Shown here piece by piece: positions 37,936 through 47,355 of a stretch of 64,000 nt of DNA. The stretch spans positions 496,001-560,000 of the forward strand of contig NZ_JAGJEA010000001.1 in assembly GCF_018100805.1 (NCBI RefSeq). The letters are read 5' to 3'. The translations under genes and the position numbers were made by a program. Every line of letters begins with the position of its first letter. Positions within the stretch are counted from its first letter, which is position 1. The notes below the pieces were generated by a model. It saw only the letters and a program-made list of their open reading frames with translations. It searched no databases and was not told where the DNA came from. The DNA comes from Aquimarina sp. MMG016. GTDB taxonomy: Bacteria > Bacteroidota > Bacteroidia > Flavobacteriales > Flavobacteriaceae.

Positions 37936-39147
37936 ATGGATTTAAAAAACAGATTAAAAGATAAACTAGAAGAAATCGCAGCAATACTATTGCATCATAA
38001 ACATAGCTATAATAGTATTGGAGTTTTAGGTGGTAGTTCGGGAATTGCGCTTTTCCATTTTTACTATGCCAGATATAAGGATGATAACCACTATGATGAC
38101 AAAGGCTCTGATATTATCACAGAAACCTTTAGTCTTATACAAGAAGGGTTTTCTTATCCAACCTTTTGTGATGGTATTGCAGGAGCTTGCTGGGCACTAG
38201 AAGTGTTAAAAGAAGAACAATATATCGAGCTTCAGGAAGACATAATCACACCGGAACTCGATGAGTACTTGTTAGACAAAATGCATGAGGATCTACAGAA
38301 AGGCTATTATGATTTTCTGCACGGAGCCACCGGGTATGGGTATTATTTTCTAAAACGGTATCAAAACATCACCTCAGCAGCATTAAAAAAAAGATATAAA
38401 ACATATATACACCAGCTCATAACCTTTTTTAAGGATACCGCTATACAGAGTGATACAGGTATCTGGTGGCAGTCAGAGATCAAGGTAGGAGAAGAAAAGT
38501 TTAATGGCTATAATCTAGGTTTATCCCATGGAGTAGCCAGTATTATTAATTTTTTATCCAGGCTCTCGGTGTATCCTGATTTTTCTGAGCACACGCTACC
38601 ATTATTAAGGCCCGCAGTCAATCATATGCTGAATTGCAAGCACACTAATGAACAATTTACTTCTTCATTTCCTAATTGGATCACAGAAGAGGAGCCTAAG
38701 GGGTATAACTCCAGATTGGCGTGGTGTTATGGAGACCCAGGTATTGGGATTTCTTTATTACGAGCGGGAGAAGTCTTAGATGATCAGAAACTTTATCAAG
38801 AAGCTATACATGTATTAAAACATTCTGCCTCACGACGAGATATCGTAGAGGTAGGGTTAAAAGATGCCGGGTTATGCCACGGAGCATTTGGGCTTATGCA
38901 TATATATCAACACGTATTTAAAAAGACCGGAGATACTGTATGTAAAGAAACTGCGGAGCATTGGGCTACTGTAGCACTGGATATGGCAACACATACTGAT
39001 GGATATGCTGGATACCTGTTCGGATATGAAGGTTCCTGGAAATCAAGAGACTGCTTGTTAGATGGTATTGCCGGTGTAGGATTAGCAATACTTTCTTATC
39101 TAGCAGATTTTGATACCCAATGGGATGAAGCTTTGCTTATCGGTTAG
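37936..39147 (+). CDS. Lanthionine synthetase C-like cyclase (LanC)
   Basis: This 403-residue alpha/alpha-toroid enzyme adds Cys thiols to dehydrated residues to form lanthionine rings. The zinc ligands are intact: Cys264 in WCYGDPGIG, and Cys314-His315 in GLCHGAFGL. The length fits stand-alone LanC. It lies divergent from the LanB genes, so the set LanB (two parts) plus LanC makes a complete class I modification machinery. Confidence 0.95.
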   Translation: MDLKNRLKDKLEEIAAILLHHKHSYNSIGVLGGSSGIALFHFYYARYKDDNHYDDKGSDIITETFSLIQEGFSYPTFCDGIAGACWALEVLKEEQYIELQEDIITPELDEYLLDKMHEDLQKGYYDFLHGATGYGYYFLKRYQNITSAALKKRYKTYIHQLITFFKDTAIQSDTGIWWQSEIKVGEEKFNGYNLGLSHGVASIINFLSRLSVYPDFSEHTLPLLRPAVNHMLNCKHTNEQFTSSFPNWITEEEPKGYNSRLAWCYGDPGIGISLLRAGEVLDDQKLYQEAIHVLKHSASRRDIVEVGLKDAGLCHGAFGLMHIYQHVFKKTGDTVCKETAEHWATVALDMATHTDGYAGYLFGYEGSWKSRDCLLDGIAGVGLAILSYLADFDTQWDEALLIG

Positions 39148-39177
39148 TATTGGCATTCTACAGCTCATTGCTATACT

Positions 39178-39207
39178 TTGGATTCCGGGTCAGGCCCGGA
39201 ATGACAA
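39178..39207. repeat. REP-like palindromic repeat, copy 2
   Basis: An 8-bp perfect stem ATTCCGGG / CCCGGAAT surrounds the loop TCAGG and is followed by GACA. It is clearly GC-rich in AT-rich DNA. It lies between the convergent lanC and esterase-like genes. Confidence 0.6.
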
Positions 39208-39247
39208 ATTCAATCATTATGATCCAAAACCAGAAACTCCAAACCTC

Positions 39248-41023
39248 CTATTTCCCGTTTTGTATTCGTTTTTCTATCTCCTTTTCTCCTCCCGGGGTAA
39301 GTGTAGAAGCTGATGTTTCTTTGATAAAAATCATCCCATCAAAAGATTTTTTGGGAACAATCCTTATCCAAGGAGAATACGTACGTCCAAAAGTCCAACC
39401 AGAACCTATACTATGCATTTTCAGGTTTTTATGTAAAAAAGAATGTACAGCAGGATCATAAGAAGGCGGTGTGAAATCTATAAAAAACAAGTCTTTCTTA
39501 GACTGGCTAAAATACCAATCCAGGCTACCCTCTTCCTGGGGGATTATTTTAAAGGATTCAGTTTTGAGATACTCATATTTGTTTTCTTTCTTTATATAAT
39601 GCCTGGCTCTAAAACTACCCTGATAAGTAGCAAACCCCATCGCATAATATGCGGTGTCCCCCAGATATGTTTTCAAAACACTGCCTAGCGGTTTTTGACT
39701 ACCATTAACATAAGCATCAGGATCATTTTTAACATGGCCGTTATGGGCCCATAACATCATTTTAGCATCAGGACCCTCTTTTTCTAATATCTCCAGAATG
39801 GTTTGTGCCATATATTCATCACGGATATTGTAATCTACCGTCTTTTGCAGTTGGCGACCACTTACTTCGACACCCTGGATGATTTTTCTTAAATCAGTGA
39901 GTACATCTTGATATTCTTGTGTAGCACTTTTGGTAATCAAGTTCATCTCATTTACATAGAGGTACGATAACACCCTATACAACTGCTGTCGTTGATCAGA
40001 TAAATCACTTCTGTCTGTAATTGTTTTAATATCATGAAACAAAGAATTCACTTTCACCTCTAGTAAGGGATGCGGCCCTGTTTTTTGTATAAACCCCTCG
40101 ATATTGTGATATGCCAAATCTAATCCTACGGTCTGGGTATCAATACCTATAAACTTTACTTTTTTGGCTTCGGGTACCGTCTTATTATAGCGATACATCC
40201 ACTCGATCATATCGATTACGGACTCTACATTCCAGACCCAGAATCCCTGGGCAGATAGTGCATCACGACTATTACCCTTACCATATAGCACATAATCATT
40301 AATGGGTTTGCATCCAATATGACTGGCTTCGATACCAAAAAGGGTAAACCCCATTTCCTTGACCAAAAACTCCAGCATACGATGTTTCATTTGGAAGATT
40401 TCTTTGGTCCCATGACTGGTCTCACCCATACCCACAATGCGAACATCTCGTAATATAGGTTTTAGATACCCTAGATCACTAAACCCGGTTTCTGCTTGTA
40501 CACTAGTAAGCGATATGGATTCCTTTTGTATCCAATTGATCACACTATCTTGTTGTGCTTTTCTAAATTTTAATAATGCTTTATACTCTTTTGGAGATAA
40601 AACTTTAAATTTTTCTACAATATAACTACCTTTTATATTGTCTATAAAGTTTTGGCGAACAGAATCTTTTAACCATTTGGAGATATAAGGAGACACCTTA
40701 AAGGTATACGTATCGCTTTTTTTAATAGGGAGTTCTACAATCTCCAGCCCATCTTTTCTATAATTATCCAAAAAACCATGGAGTGTATCTTTCTCTGGTA
40801 TGGATGCTATCACCTGTAGATTTACATTTTTTTGCTGTAGATGTAGTTGTAGAAAATCTCCTTTGGTAAGTGATAATGTATAATCGTGTATTTCATTTCC
40901 TATGACACTGGTTTCTTTACCTTCTTGAAAGGGTAAAGAAGATTCTTGTCCGTTAATGATCTGTATAAATGGAAAAACCGCAATAAATTGCAGATAGATA
41001 GTATATCTTTTCAAGTAGTTCAT
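39248..41023 (-). CDS. Erythromycin esterase family protein, copy 1
   Basis: This 591-residue protein has a signal peptide (1-25) and an N-terminal beta domain (about 30-150) ahead of the erythromycin-esterase-like domain (about 185-500). The family signature GMGETSHGTKEIFQMKHRML carries the Glu and His that correspond to catalytic residues of EreB-type enzymes, and GIEA follows. It should be periplasmic or exported. It is about 75-80 percent alike by eye to the protein at 43230-45032, and the two end with identical residues. The substrate is unknown; in this locus a role in processing or resistance to the lanthipeptide is one possibility. Confidence 0.88.
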   Translation of the reverse strand: MNYLKRYTIYLQFIAVFPFIQIINGQESSLPFQEGKETSVIGNEIHDYTLSLTKGDFLQLHLQQKNVNLQVIASIPEKDTLHGFLDNYRKDGLEIVELPIKKSDTYTFKVSPYISKWLKDSVRQNFIDNIKGSYIVEKFKVLSPKEYKALLKFRKAQQDSVINWIQKESISLTSVQAETGFSDLGYLKPILRDVRIVGMGETSHGTKEIFQMKHRMLEFLVKEMGFTLFGIEASHIGCKPINDYVLYGKGNSRDALSAQGFWVWNVESVIDMIEWMYRYNKTVPEAKKVKFIGIDTQTVGLDLAYHNIEGFIQKTGPHPLLEVKVNSLFHDIKTITDRSDLSDQRQQLYRVLSYLYVNEMNLITKSATQEYQDVLTDLRKIIQGVEVSGRQLQKTVDYNIRDEYMAQTILEILEKEGPDAKMMLWAHNGHVKNDPDAYVNGSQKPLGSVLKTYLGDTAYYAMGFATYQGSFRARHYIKKENKYEYLKTESFKIIPQEEGSLDWYFSQSKKDLFFIDFTPPSYDPAVHSFLHKNLKMHSIGSGWTFGRTYSPWIRIVPKKSFDGMIFIKETSASTLTPGGEKEIEKRIQNGK

Positions 41024-41055
41024 AAATATAATTTCTCTTTTAAATAGTGCTTATA

Positions 41056-43230
41056 TTATTTAGGCTGGTACTCAGGGTATCCCATTTGCCAAAGTGCAAA
41101 AGAAAATGCATTGACATACATTTCATATCTATCCATTTTAGTAGAGTTCATCGCAGCATGTCCATCTTCAAATTTAACTCCAAACAAAACAGGAGTATCT
41201 GCTGCATTAGATGCCTGTAACCTAGCTACAAACTTTGCCGGATCCCAGATTACTACTCTGCCATCTTTCATCCCCCCAGTTACCAAAGTGGCTGGGTATT
41301 CTACACCTTCTTTAATATGATGGTAAGAATCCATTTCTAACAAGGCTTCAAATTCTTCTTTGATTTCTACTGTACCAAACTCTTTGATACTATTCTGCCC
41401 GTTTGGTTGTATCTCAGATCGCAACATGTTCATAGCCGGAGAAGTCAGGATAACTGCTTTATAGAGTTCAGGGCGTTCAGTCATCGCTCGCCCGGCAAGG
41501 ATCCCTCCTGCACTGGATCCCCATATTGCAGATTTCTCAGGGCTAGTAAAGCCTTCTTTAATCATATACTCAGTAGTAGCGATCATATCTTTCCAGGTAT
41601 TAGGCTTGGTAGTTTTCTGACCTGCTTTATGCCATGCTACTCCTTTTTGTCCACCACCACGAACATGGGCAAATACAAGAATTCCTCCTTCTACCACCCA
41701 AGTTAAAAAACTAGAGTTAAATCTAACACTACCTCCTCCACCATAAGAACCATAGCCAAAAAACAGAGTTGGATTAGATCCATTTTTCTTAATTCCCTTT
41801 TGATAAATAACAGAGACTGGAACCATGACTCCATCATGAGATGGAATTTCAATTTCTTCTACTGCAATATCTTCAAAATCTGGGTATTGATTTACAGGTA
41901 ATAGGGTCTCTGTTTGGAATTGATTTGTGTTAATATCGAATAAATAATTTGTGGTTGGGGTTAGGTATCCAATTGTTGAAATTCTAATTAAATCATTATT
42001 AATTCCTGTAGCTGTTATATGAATATCTCCTATAGGTTTAGGAAGTTTAATCTCTTTTTCTTCTATACCTATTAAACTATGCAATTTAGCTTCTACACCA
42101 TTTTTCTTGGTAGTGAAATATATTCCTTTTTCAGCCAGCACAAAATTTGTAATTATTTTATCTTTTTTTTCCGGAACAATAATTTCTGGATTATCAAAGT
42201 TAGGGCTCTCAATTGAGGTCCTACATATCTGAAAGTTAGAAGCATTTTTAGCAGAGAGAAATATAAAATCATTACCTTCAATTAGAATCTTTTTTACTTT
42301 ATCTGATTCTTTATGCAGTAATTTCCATTTAGCATTTTTAGACAAAACAGAAGATTCTTTTATATAATACTTGTCATAAAAAGAATTTACTCCTCCTACT
42401 ATTGAAAATAAGTAGCCATCATTCTTATTATAGTTATATACTATAGGAAAATCTTCAGGATTAATATCTAATTCAGGATAACTTAACTTAGAAAAAACAT
42501 CTGTTAAAACTTTGGAATCACTTCCTACAATGTGTAGAACTGATTTAGTATTTAACCAATAATCTTTATCTGTTGGATCTACATCCGGTATATGCAGATA
42601 AATAAAGCCAGAGTTATCTGATAACCATTGAACTCCCCCAAAACTAGGATTACTGTTTTTAATAACGTCAGGTAACACTTTTTTCGTTTCAACTTCAATA
42701 ATTAAAATTTCTGAAGCTTCTTCTCCTTTCTTGGAAAGACTTACAGCAACTTTTTTGCCATTCCAATCTGGTTGCAAATAGTTAATATGGTACTCATCAT
42801 TATCAGAATACGAAGTTGGATCATAAAGAAGTATTTCATCACTTTCCAAGTTTTGACGATAATAAAGTTTAGCAATACTTTTTGTTCCAATACTTTTTGT
42901 ATAAAAATAACTACCATTATCAACAACTCTAACAAACCTAATAGAGAATTCAGTATTAGTATCATATGATAATTGTTTATCTATCAATGACTTTTTCCCA
43001 GGTATACTATTTAATGTATTAAATGCATAAGTTCCTTGTTGCTTTAACCAATTAATGACTGTAGAATCCTCAAGGTTCTCTAAATTACGATAAGGATCTT
43101 CAATTTTTTGGCCATGATAGGTATCAATTGTCTTAATTGATATTGCTTGTGGAGGTCTAGTTACTTCTTTGGAACAAGAAATAATCAATAGAAATATGAA
43201 AATTCTTTTAATTATGTCACTAAAAACCAT
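41056..43230 (-). CDS. Secreted prolyl oligopeptidase-type S9 peptidase
   Basis: This 724-residue lipoprotein (signal ending LLIISC, residues about 15-20) has a beta-propeller (about 70-420) and an alpha/beta-hydrolase domain. The triad is visible: Ser in WGSSAGG, Asp in GGMKDGRV and His in FEDGHAA. Such enzymes cut short peptides after proline, and the propeller keeps folded proteins out. Its ATG overlaps the stop of the upstream esterase gene (TAATG), so the two are coupled. It may trim the leader or degrade peptides; no link to the precursor is shown. Confidence 0.9.
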   Translation of the reverse strand: MVFSDIIKRIFIFLLIISCSKEVTRPPQAISIKTIDTYHGQKIEDPYRNLENLEDSTVINWLKQQGTYAFNTLNSIPGKKSLIDKQLSYDTNTEFSIRFVRVVDNGSYFYTKSIGTKSIAKLYYRQNLESDEILLYDPTSYSDNDEYHINYLQPDWNGKKVAVSLSKKGEEASEILIIEVETKKVLPDVIKNSNPSFGGVQWLSDNSGFIYLHIPDVDPTDKDYWLNTKSVLHIVGSDSKVLTDVFSKLSYPELDINPEDFPIVYNYNKNDGYLFSIVGGVNSFYDKYYIKESSVLSKNAKWKLLHKESDKVKKILIEGNDFIFLSAKNASNFQICRTSIESPNFDNPEIIVPEKKDKIITNFVLAEKGIYFTTKKNGVEAKLHSLIGIEEKEIKLPKPIGDIHITATGINNDLIRISTIGYLTPTTNYLFDINTNQFQTETLLPVNQYPDFEDIAVEEIEIPSHDGVMVPVSVIYQKGIKKNGSNPTLFFGYGSYGGGGSVRFNSSFLTWVVEGGILVFAHVRGGGQKGVAWHKAGQKTTKPNTWKDMIATTEYMIKEGFTSPEKSAIWGSSAGGILAGRAMTERPELYKAVILTSPAMNMLRSEIQPNGQNSIKEFGTVEIKEEFEALLEMDSYHHIKEGVEYPATLVTGGMKDGRVVIWDPAKFVARLQASNAADTPVLFGVKFEDGHAAMNSTKMDRYEMYVNAFSFALWQMGYPEYQPK

Positions 43231-45032
43231 TATTTCCCGTTTTGTATCCGTTTTTCTATCTCCTTTTCTCCTCCCGGGGTAAGTGTAGAAGCTGAAGTTT
43301 CTTTGATAAAAATCATCCCATCAAAAGCTTTTTTGGAAACAATTTTTATCGATGGAGAATATGTACGCCCAAAAGCCCAATTGGAAAATGCAGTATGCAT
43401 ACTTATGTCTTTATGCATAAAGGAATGTATAGCATTGTGATTAGGGTATGATGTAAAGTCTATATAAAACTTATCTTTCTCAGCTTGCATAAAATACCAA
43501 TCCAAGCTGCCTTCTTTTTCAGGAAATATTGTAAAAGAACCAACTTTATCATATACATATTCTTTTCCTTTTTTAAAGTAACTTCTGGCCTGAAACGTTC
43601 CTTGATAGGTCGAAAACCCCATGGCAAAATATGCTGTGTCCCCTAGGTATTTTTCTAAAACACTGCCAAGCGGTTTTTGACTACCATTGGTATACGCATC
43701 AGGATTTTTATTGATATGAGTATTATGGGCCCATAGCATCATTTTGGCATCAGGACCTTCTTTTTCTAGTACCTCCAGTACGGTTTGTGCCATATATTCA
43801 TCGCGAATATTAAAACCTGCTTTCTTTTCTAGTTTACGATTATAAGTTTCTAGACCCTGGATAATTTTCCTTAGATCAGTCAGTACCTTTCGATATTCTT
43901 TCGTAGAACTTGTAGAGACCAAGCGCATCTCATTCACATGGAGATAAGATAACACCCTATATAATTGTTGTCGTTGATCAGATAAATCACTTCTGTCTGT
44001 AATGGTTTTAATATCCTGAAATAAGGAATCTACCTGTACCTCTAGTAAAGGATGAGGGTCGGTCTTGTCTATAAAATCGCTGATATTTTTATACGCCAAA
44101 TCCAATCCTACGGTTTGTGTATCTATGCCAATAAACTTCACTTTTTTGACTTCAGGCACGGTCTTATTATAGTGATGCATCCACTCTATCATATCGATCA
44201 CCGACTCCACATTCCAGATCCAAAACCCTTGCTCGTTTAAAGCCTCTCTGCTACTGCCTTTGCCATAGAGTACATAATCATTAATAGGTTGGCATCCTAT
44301 ATGACTAGCTTCAATACCAAAAAGGGTAAATCCCATCTCCTTGACCAAAAATTCCAGCATACGATGCTTCATCTGGAAGATTTCTTTAGTTCCATGACTG
44401 GTCTCCCCCATACCCACAATACGTACATTTTGTAATATGGGTTTTAAATGCTCCAAATCACTAAACCCGGTTTCTGCACGTACACTATTTAGAGGTATTG
44501 ATTTCTTTTTGATCCAAGTGATCACACTATCTTGTTGTGCTTTTCTGTAAGCGATTAGTGCTTTATATTCTTTAGGGGATAAGACCCTAAATTTTTCTAC
44601 AATATAACCACCTTTTATATTCTTTATAAAAGCTTGTCTAGCCGAATCCTTTAGCCATTTGGAAATATAAGGAGACACCTTAAAGGTATAAGTATCACTT
44701 TTTTTAATGGGGAGTTCTACGATCTCCAATCCATCTTGTCTAAAGTTACCCAAAAAACCCTGGAGTGTATCTTTTTCTGGTATTGATGCGATAATCTGCA
44801 GGTTTACATTTTTTTGTCGCAAATGTAATTGCACAAAATCACCTTTGGTAAGCGGTAGTGTATAATCATGTATTTCATTTCCTATCACCTTCATTTCTTT
44901 TCCTTCTTGAAAAGATAAGGAGGTTTTTTGACTAAAAATATTATTGGAAACAAAAGTGAATACCAGAAATAAAAAGGTATTAAGAAAATTAATTTTCTTA
45001 ATACCTTTTTTTTTAAAATAATCAACACTCAT
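43230..45032 (-). CDS. Erythromycin esterase family protein, copy 2
   Basis: This 600-residue protein is the paralogue of the gene at 39248-41023, with the same beta domain and the same GMGETSHGTKEIFQMKHRML motif. The two genes flank the S9 peptidase as a tandem duplication with an insertion. Their last about 100 bases are nearly identical at DNA level, suggesting recent duplication or gene conversion. The ATG at 45032 was chosen over a TTG at 45053; it is followed by a basic stretch and a membrane or signal helix (about 20-35). Confidence 0.87.
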   Translation of the reverse strand: MSVDYFKKKGIKKINFLNTFLFLVFTFVSNNIFSQKTSLSFQEGKEMKVIGNEIHDYTLPLTKGDFVQLHLRQKNVNLQIIASIPEKDTLQGFLGNFRQDGLEIVELPIKKSDTYTFKVSPYISKWLKDSARQAFIKNIKGGYIVEKFRVLSPKEYKALIAYRKAQQDSVITWIKKKSIPLNSVRAETGFSDLEHLKPILQNVRIVGMGETSHGTKEIFQMKHRMLEFLVKEMGFTLFGIEASHIGCQPINDYVLYGKGSSREALNEQGFWIWNVESVIDMIEWMHHYNKTVPEVKKVKFIGIDTQTVGLDLAYKNISDFIDKTDPHPLLEVQVDSLFQDIKTITDRSDLSDQRQQLYRVLSYLHVNEMRLVSTSSTKEYRKVLTDLRKIIQGLETYNRKLEKKAGFNIRDEYMAQTVLEVLEKEGPDAKMMLWAHNTHINKNPDAYTNGSQKPLGSVLEKYLGDTAYFAMGFSTYQGTFQARSYFKKGKEYVYDKVGSFTIFPEKEGSLDWYFMQAEKDKFYIDFTSYPNHNAIHSFMHKDISMHTAFSNWAFGRTYSPSIKIVSKKAFDGMIFIKETSASTLTPGGEKEIEKRIQNGK

Positions 45033-45210
45033 TTTAAATGTATATATGTTCAAACTATTATAATTTAATTTTTACCAAATACCCAAAAAACACTTAAACA
45101 ATTGCTGTTTTGAAAATCATCATAGCTGTTGAAAACAAATTTCAAATCCATTAACAAGAGATAATATTACTCTAAAAAGTCTTATTATTTATAATGGAAA
45201 AATATGCTTG

Positions 45211-45372
45211 TTAGCAATCTACTCTACTTCCATCACATTCAGGATCATTTTCATCTTTAGTGCGTTGTCCTCCACATGGAAAAGATCCACCATTAATCCT
45301 TTTCATATTGCTTTTATTAAGTTTTGAAACTGTAATTTTAGATAACTGTAATTTTTTTGAATTAATTTCCAT
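45211..45372 (-). CDS. Class I lanthipeptide precursor peptide
   Basis: This 53-residue peptide has a leader with the Bacteroidota lanthipeptide pattern KKLQLSKITVSKLNKSNM and a double-glycine end RINGG (25-29). The 24-residue core (30-53) contains three Ser/Thr (Ser30, Thr38, Ser49) and three Cys (Cys33, Cys46, Cys53), each Ser/Thr lying before one Cys, so up to three lanthionine or methyllanthionine rings could form. The frame runs open upstream to 45486, but the ATG at 45372 starts the typical leader and has a -7 box behind it. It lies downstream of the AraC-type regulator gene and upstream of the esterase/peptidase genes on the same strand. Confidence 0.85.
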   Translation of the reverse strand: MEINSKKLQLSKITVSKLNKSNMKRINGGSFPCGGQRTKDENDPECDGSRVDC

Positions 45373-45393
45373 TTCTATTTTTTTATTTTGAGG

Positions 45394-45401
45394 CAAATGT
45401 A
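45394..45401 (-). promoter_or_regulatory. Candidate -7 promoter box of the precursor gene
   Basis: On the minus strand TACATTTG matches TAnnTTTG, 21 bases upstream of the precursor ATG. No clear -33 TTG is present at 20 bases; instead an operator-like palindrome lies about 30 bases further up, which fits activator-dependent transcription. Confidence 0.45.
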
Positions 45402-45431
45402 CATTGATCCATGGTAATATTATATAAAAGT

Positions 45432-45457
45432 TAGTCTTGTTTCTAGAATTAAGACTA
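45432..45457. promoter_or_regulatory. Operator-like palindrome upstream of the precursor (site A)
   Basis: A 26-bp palindrome with 11 of 13 pairs matching has halves TAGTCTTGTTTCT and AGAATTAAGACTA. Its centre is about 70 bases upstream of the precursor start. The same half-site elements (AGTCTT, TTCTAGAA, AAGACT) recur upstream of the regulator gene at 47310-47355. Confidence 0.6.
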
Positions 45458-45482
45458 TTGGAACATTGAAATCCTTTGATTT

Positions 45483-47210
45483 TCAATAGCTTAACTGCTT
45501 TATAAAATAAGAAGGATATATACCTGTTTTTTTATAAAATGACTTCGAAAACACTTCGCTAGAATTAAAACCTGCCTCTTTAGCTAATGCCTTAATGGTA
45601 TAATTCCTTATTTTTTTGTCTGTTTTTAACCTTTCTATAATATACTCAATTCTTAAATCATTGATATAAGGAGAAAAGGTTTTACCCCTATAATATTTTA
45701 TCACCTTGGTCAAATATTTTGAATTGGTATTCATGTTTTTAGCCATCATTGCAGAGGTAAGCTTGATTTCTAAAAAGCCATTGTTTTTTTCGAAATCTTC
45801 TAACTCGCTAAGAATCAAATTTACTACATCATCGTCAATATCAATAGTAGTGGTATTGTGATCAGTAGGAACGTTGGTTTTGGTAACCTCTTTTGGGGTA
45901 TCCAACATCAGACTATCAAAACGTTCTTTATATTGTTTATTTTTCCTACGGCTTGTATAGAGAACACCTGTAATAGCAATAATTACTAGTAACGAAATAA
46001 GAATAATGTAGTAGGATTGATAGTTTTTGGTTCTAAGTTCTTGTATGATATTTTCTTTTTGAGCAATCAAAAGAGGGGTGTCAAATTCTGTATTTAATTT
46101 ATCTGTAGTAGATTTATACCTACTATGAAATATACTATCATTATACAGTAACCTATTGATATAATAAAGTTGATTATTATTATCTTTAATAGCCTTATAA
46201 TATTTTATAAGTTCAGGATATGCTGGTCTAGCTTCAGAAATTAAATCATTAGATAGTTGTACAAAAGAGTCTATTTTTTTAAAATAACCCATAGCTGCCT
46301 CTTGTTGACGCAATATATTATAGGATTTTCCTAGATAAAAATATCCGTTAATTAAATTGTGATATCCATAACTTCCACCAAACTTACAATTTAAAAACTC
46401 CTCTATCCCTTGATTTATGGATAGTATTGCCTGGTCATAATCTTTTTCATAATACTGAAATATCCCTTTGTTTAAAGTATACACCCCTTTAATATCAGTA
46501 CTCTGAGATAATTTTTTTCCTTGGTTATAAAAATAATGGGCAGAATCAATTTCTTTATCCAATAGATATGTAGACGTTAAATCAGAGAGTTTCATAAGAT
46601 ACCATAATGAGTCTTTTGCATCTCTTTCTTTTTTTAATTTTTCATATTGTAAGCATTTTTTATAAAGGAATTTGGCTTCATCGTACTTTCCTAATTTTCT
46701 TTTTAAGGTAGCAATTTTAGAGTTAAAAATAGATTTATAGTATAAAGAATTCATTTTTCTAGAATTTTGTAACCCTTCAAGATAATATTCCAAAGCTTTG
46801 TTGTAATCACCTTTTTGCTGCATTATTATCCCTTTAGTATTACACATTGATCCAGTCTGTAATACGTGCTCTGTATTTTTTACTTTAGCAATACCACTAT
46901 CGATATAGATAATCTGTTTTTCGTAATTATCTGCAACAAGAAATGATATCCAAAAATACCCTCTAGCCATTTCAGAAATACTATCGAGATCTTTTGCTTT
47001 TTGTAAATAAGCTTTTGCAAACCATTTATTTGCGTAGGGATCTTTTTCGGTGAATTGTTTTTGATAAAGTTCTTCAAAATCCAATTTCATTAAAGAATCT
47101 ATAGACGGAAGGTTTTTTTGTTGACTATACACTGTATATTCTTGTGCAAGTACTAAAATAACAAAACAGATAAATCTGTTTATAGCAATATAAAATAATT
47201 TTCTCCCCAT
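45483..47210 (-). CDS. Membrane TPR-containing AraC-family transcriptional regulator
   Basis: This 575-residue protein has an N-terminal signal or membrane helix (about 10-28), tetratricopeptide repeats (about 75-370), a second membrane helix (about 370-390; YYIILISLLVIIAITGVLY) and a C-terminal AraC-type DNA-binding domain (about 470-575; NYTIKALAKEAGFNSSEVFSKSFYKKTGIYPSYF). Sensing would be in the periplasm and DNA binding in the cytoplasm, a layout common in flavobacteria. The ATG at 47210 was chosen because it begins the signal helix; the frame opens further up to 47258. It sits just upstream of the lanthipeptide precursor and is its likely regulator. Confidence 0.88.
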   Translation of the reverse strand: MGRKLFYIAINRFICFVILVLAQEYTVYSQQKNLPSIDSLMKLDFEELYQKQFTEKDPYANKWFAKAYLQKAKDLDSISEMARGYFWISFLVADNYEKQIIYIDSGIAKVKNTEHVLQTGSMCNTKGIIMQQKGDYNKALEYYLEGLQNSRKMNSLYYKSIFNSKIATLKRKLGKYDEAKFLYKKCLQYEKLKKERDAKDSLWYLMKLSDLTSTYLLDKEIDSAHYFYNQGKKLSQSTDIKGVYTLNKGIFQYYEKDYDQAILSINQGIEEFLNCKFGGSYGYHNLINGYFYLGKSYNILRQQEAAMGYFKKIDSFVQLSNDLISEARPAYPELIKYYKAIKDNNNQLYYINRLLYNDSIFHSRYKSTTDKLNTEFDTPLLIAQKENIIQELRTKNYQSYYIILISLLVIIAITGVLYTSRRKNKQYKERFDSLMLDTPKEVTKTNVPTDHNTTTIDIDDDVVNLILSELEDFEKNNGFLEIKLTSAMMAKNMNTNSKYLTKVIKYYRGKTFSPYINDLRIEYIIERLKTDKKIRNYTIKALAKEAGFNSSEVFSKSFYKKTGIYPSYFIKQLSY

Positions 47211-47309
47211 AATTAGTTTAAAACGACACAAAGATACAGGTATTATTTTTCCTTCCAATTTTTATCAAAAACTGTTTTACAATCAGTAGTTTACATTCAT
47301 ATTAGCAGT

Positions 47310-47355
47310 AGTCTTAATTCTAGAATTTCGACCCTAATATTCTAGAATCAAGACT
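47310..47355. promoter_or_regulatory. Operator-like inverted repeat upstream of the regulator (site B)
   Basis: Two 17-base arms, 47310-47326 and 47339-47355, are inverted repeats with one mismatch and a 12-base spacer. Each arm contains the inner palindrome ATTCTAGAAT next to AGTCTT or AAGACT, the same parts as site A at the precursor. The repeat lies 100 bases upstream of the regulator and 134 bases upstream of the divergent sigma-factor gene, so it could serve both. Confidence 0.6.

Noticed and set aside
42741..42969. Overlapping short frames inside the S9 peptidase gene
   Set aside because: They are low-complexity, Ile-rich shadows of the real reading frame.
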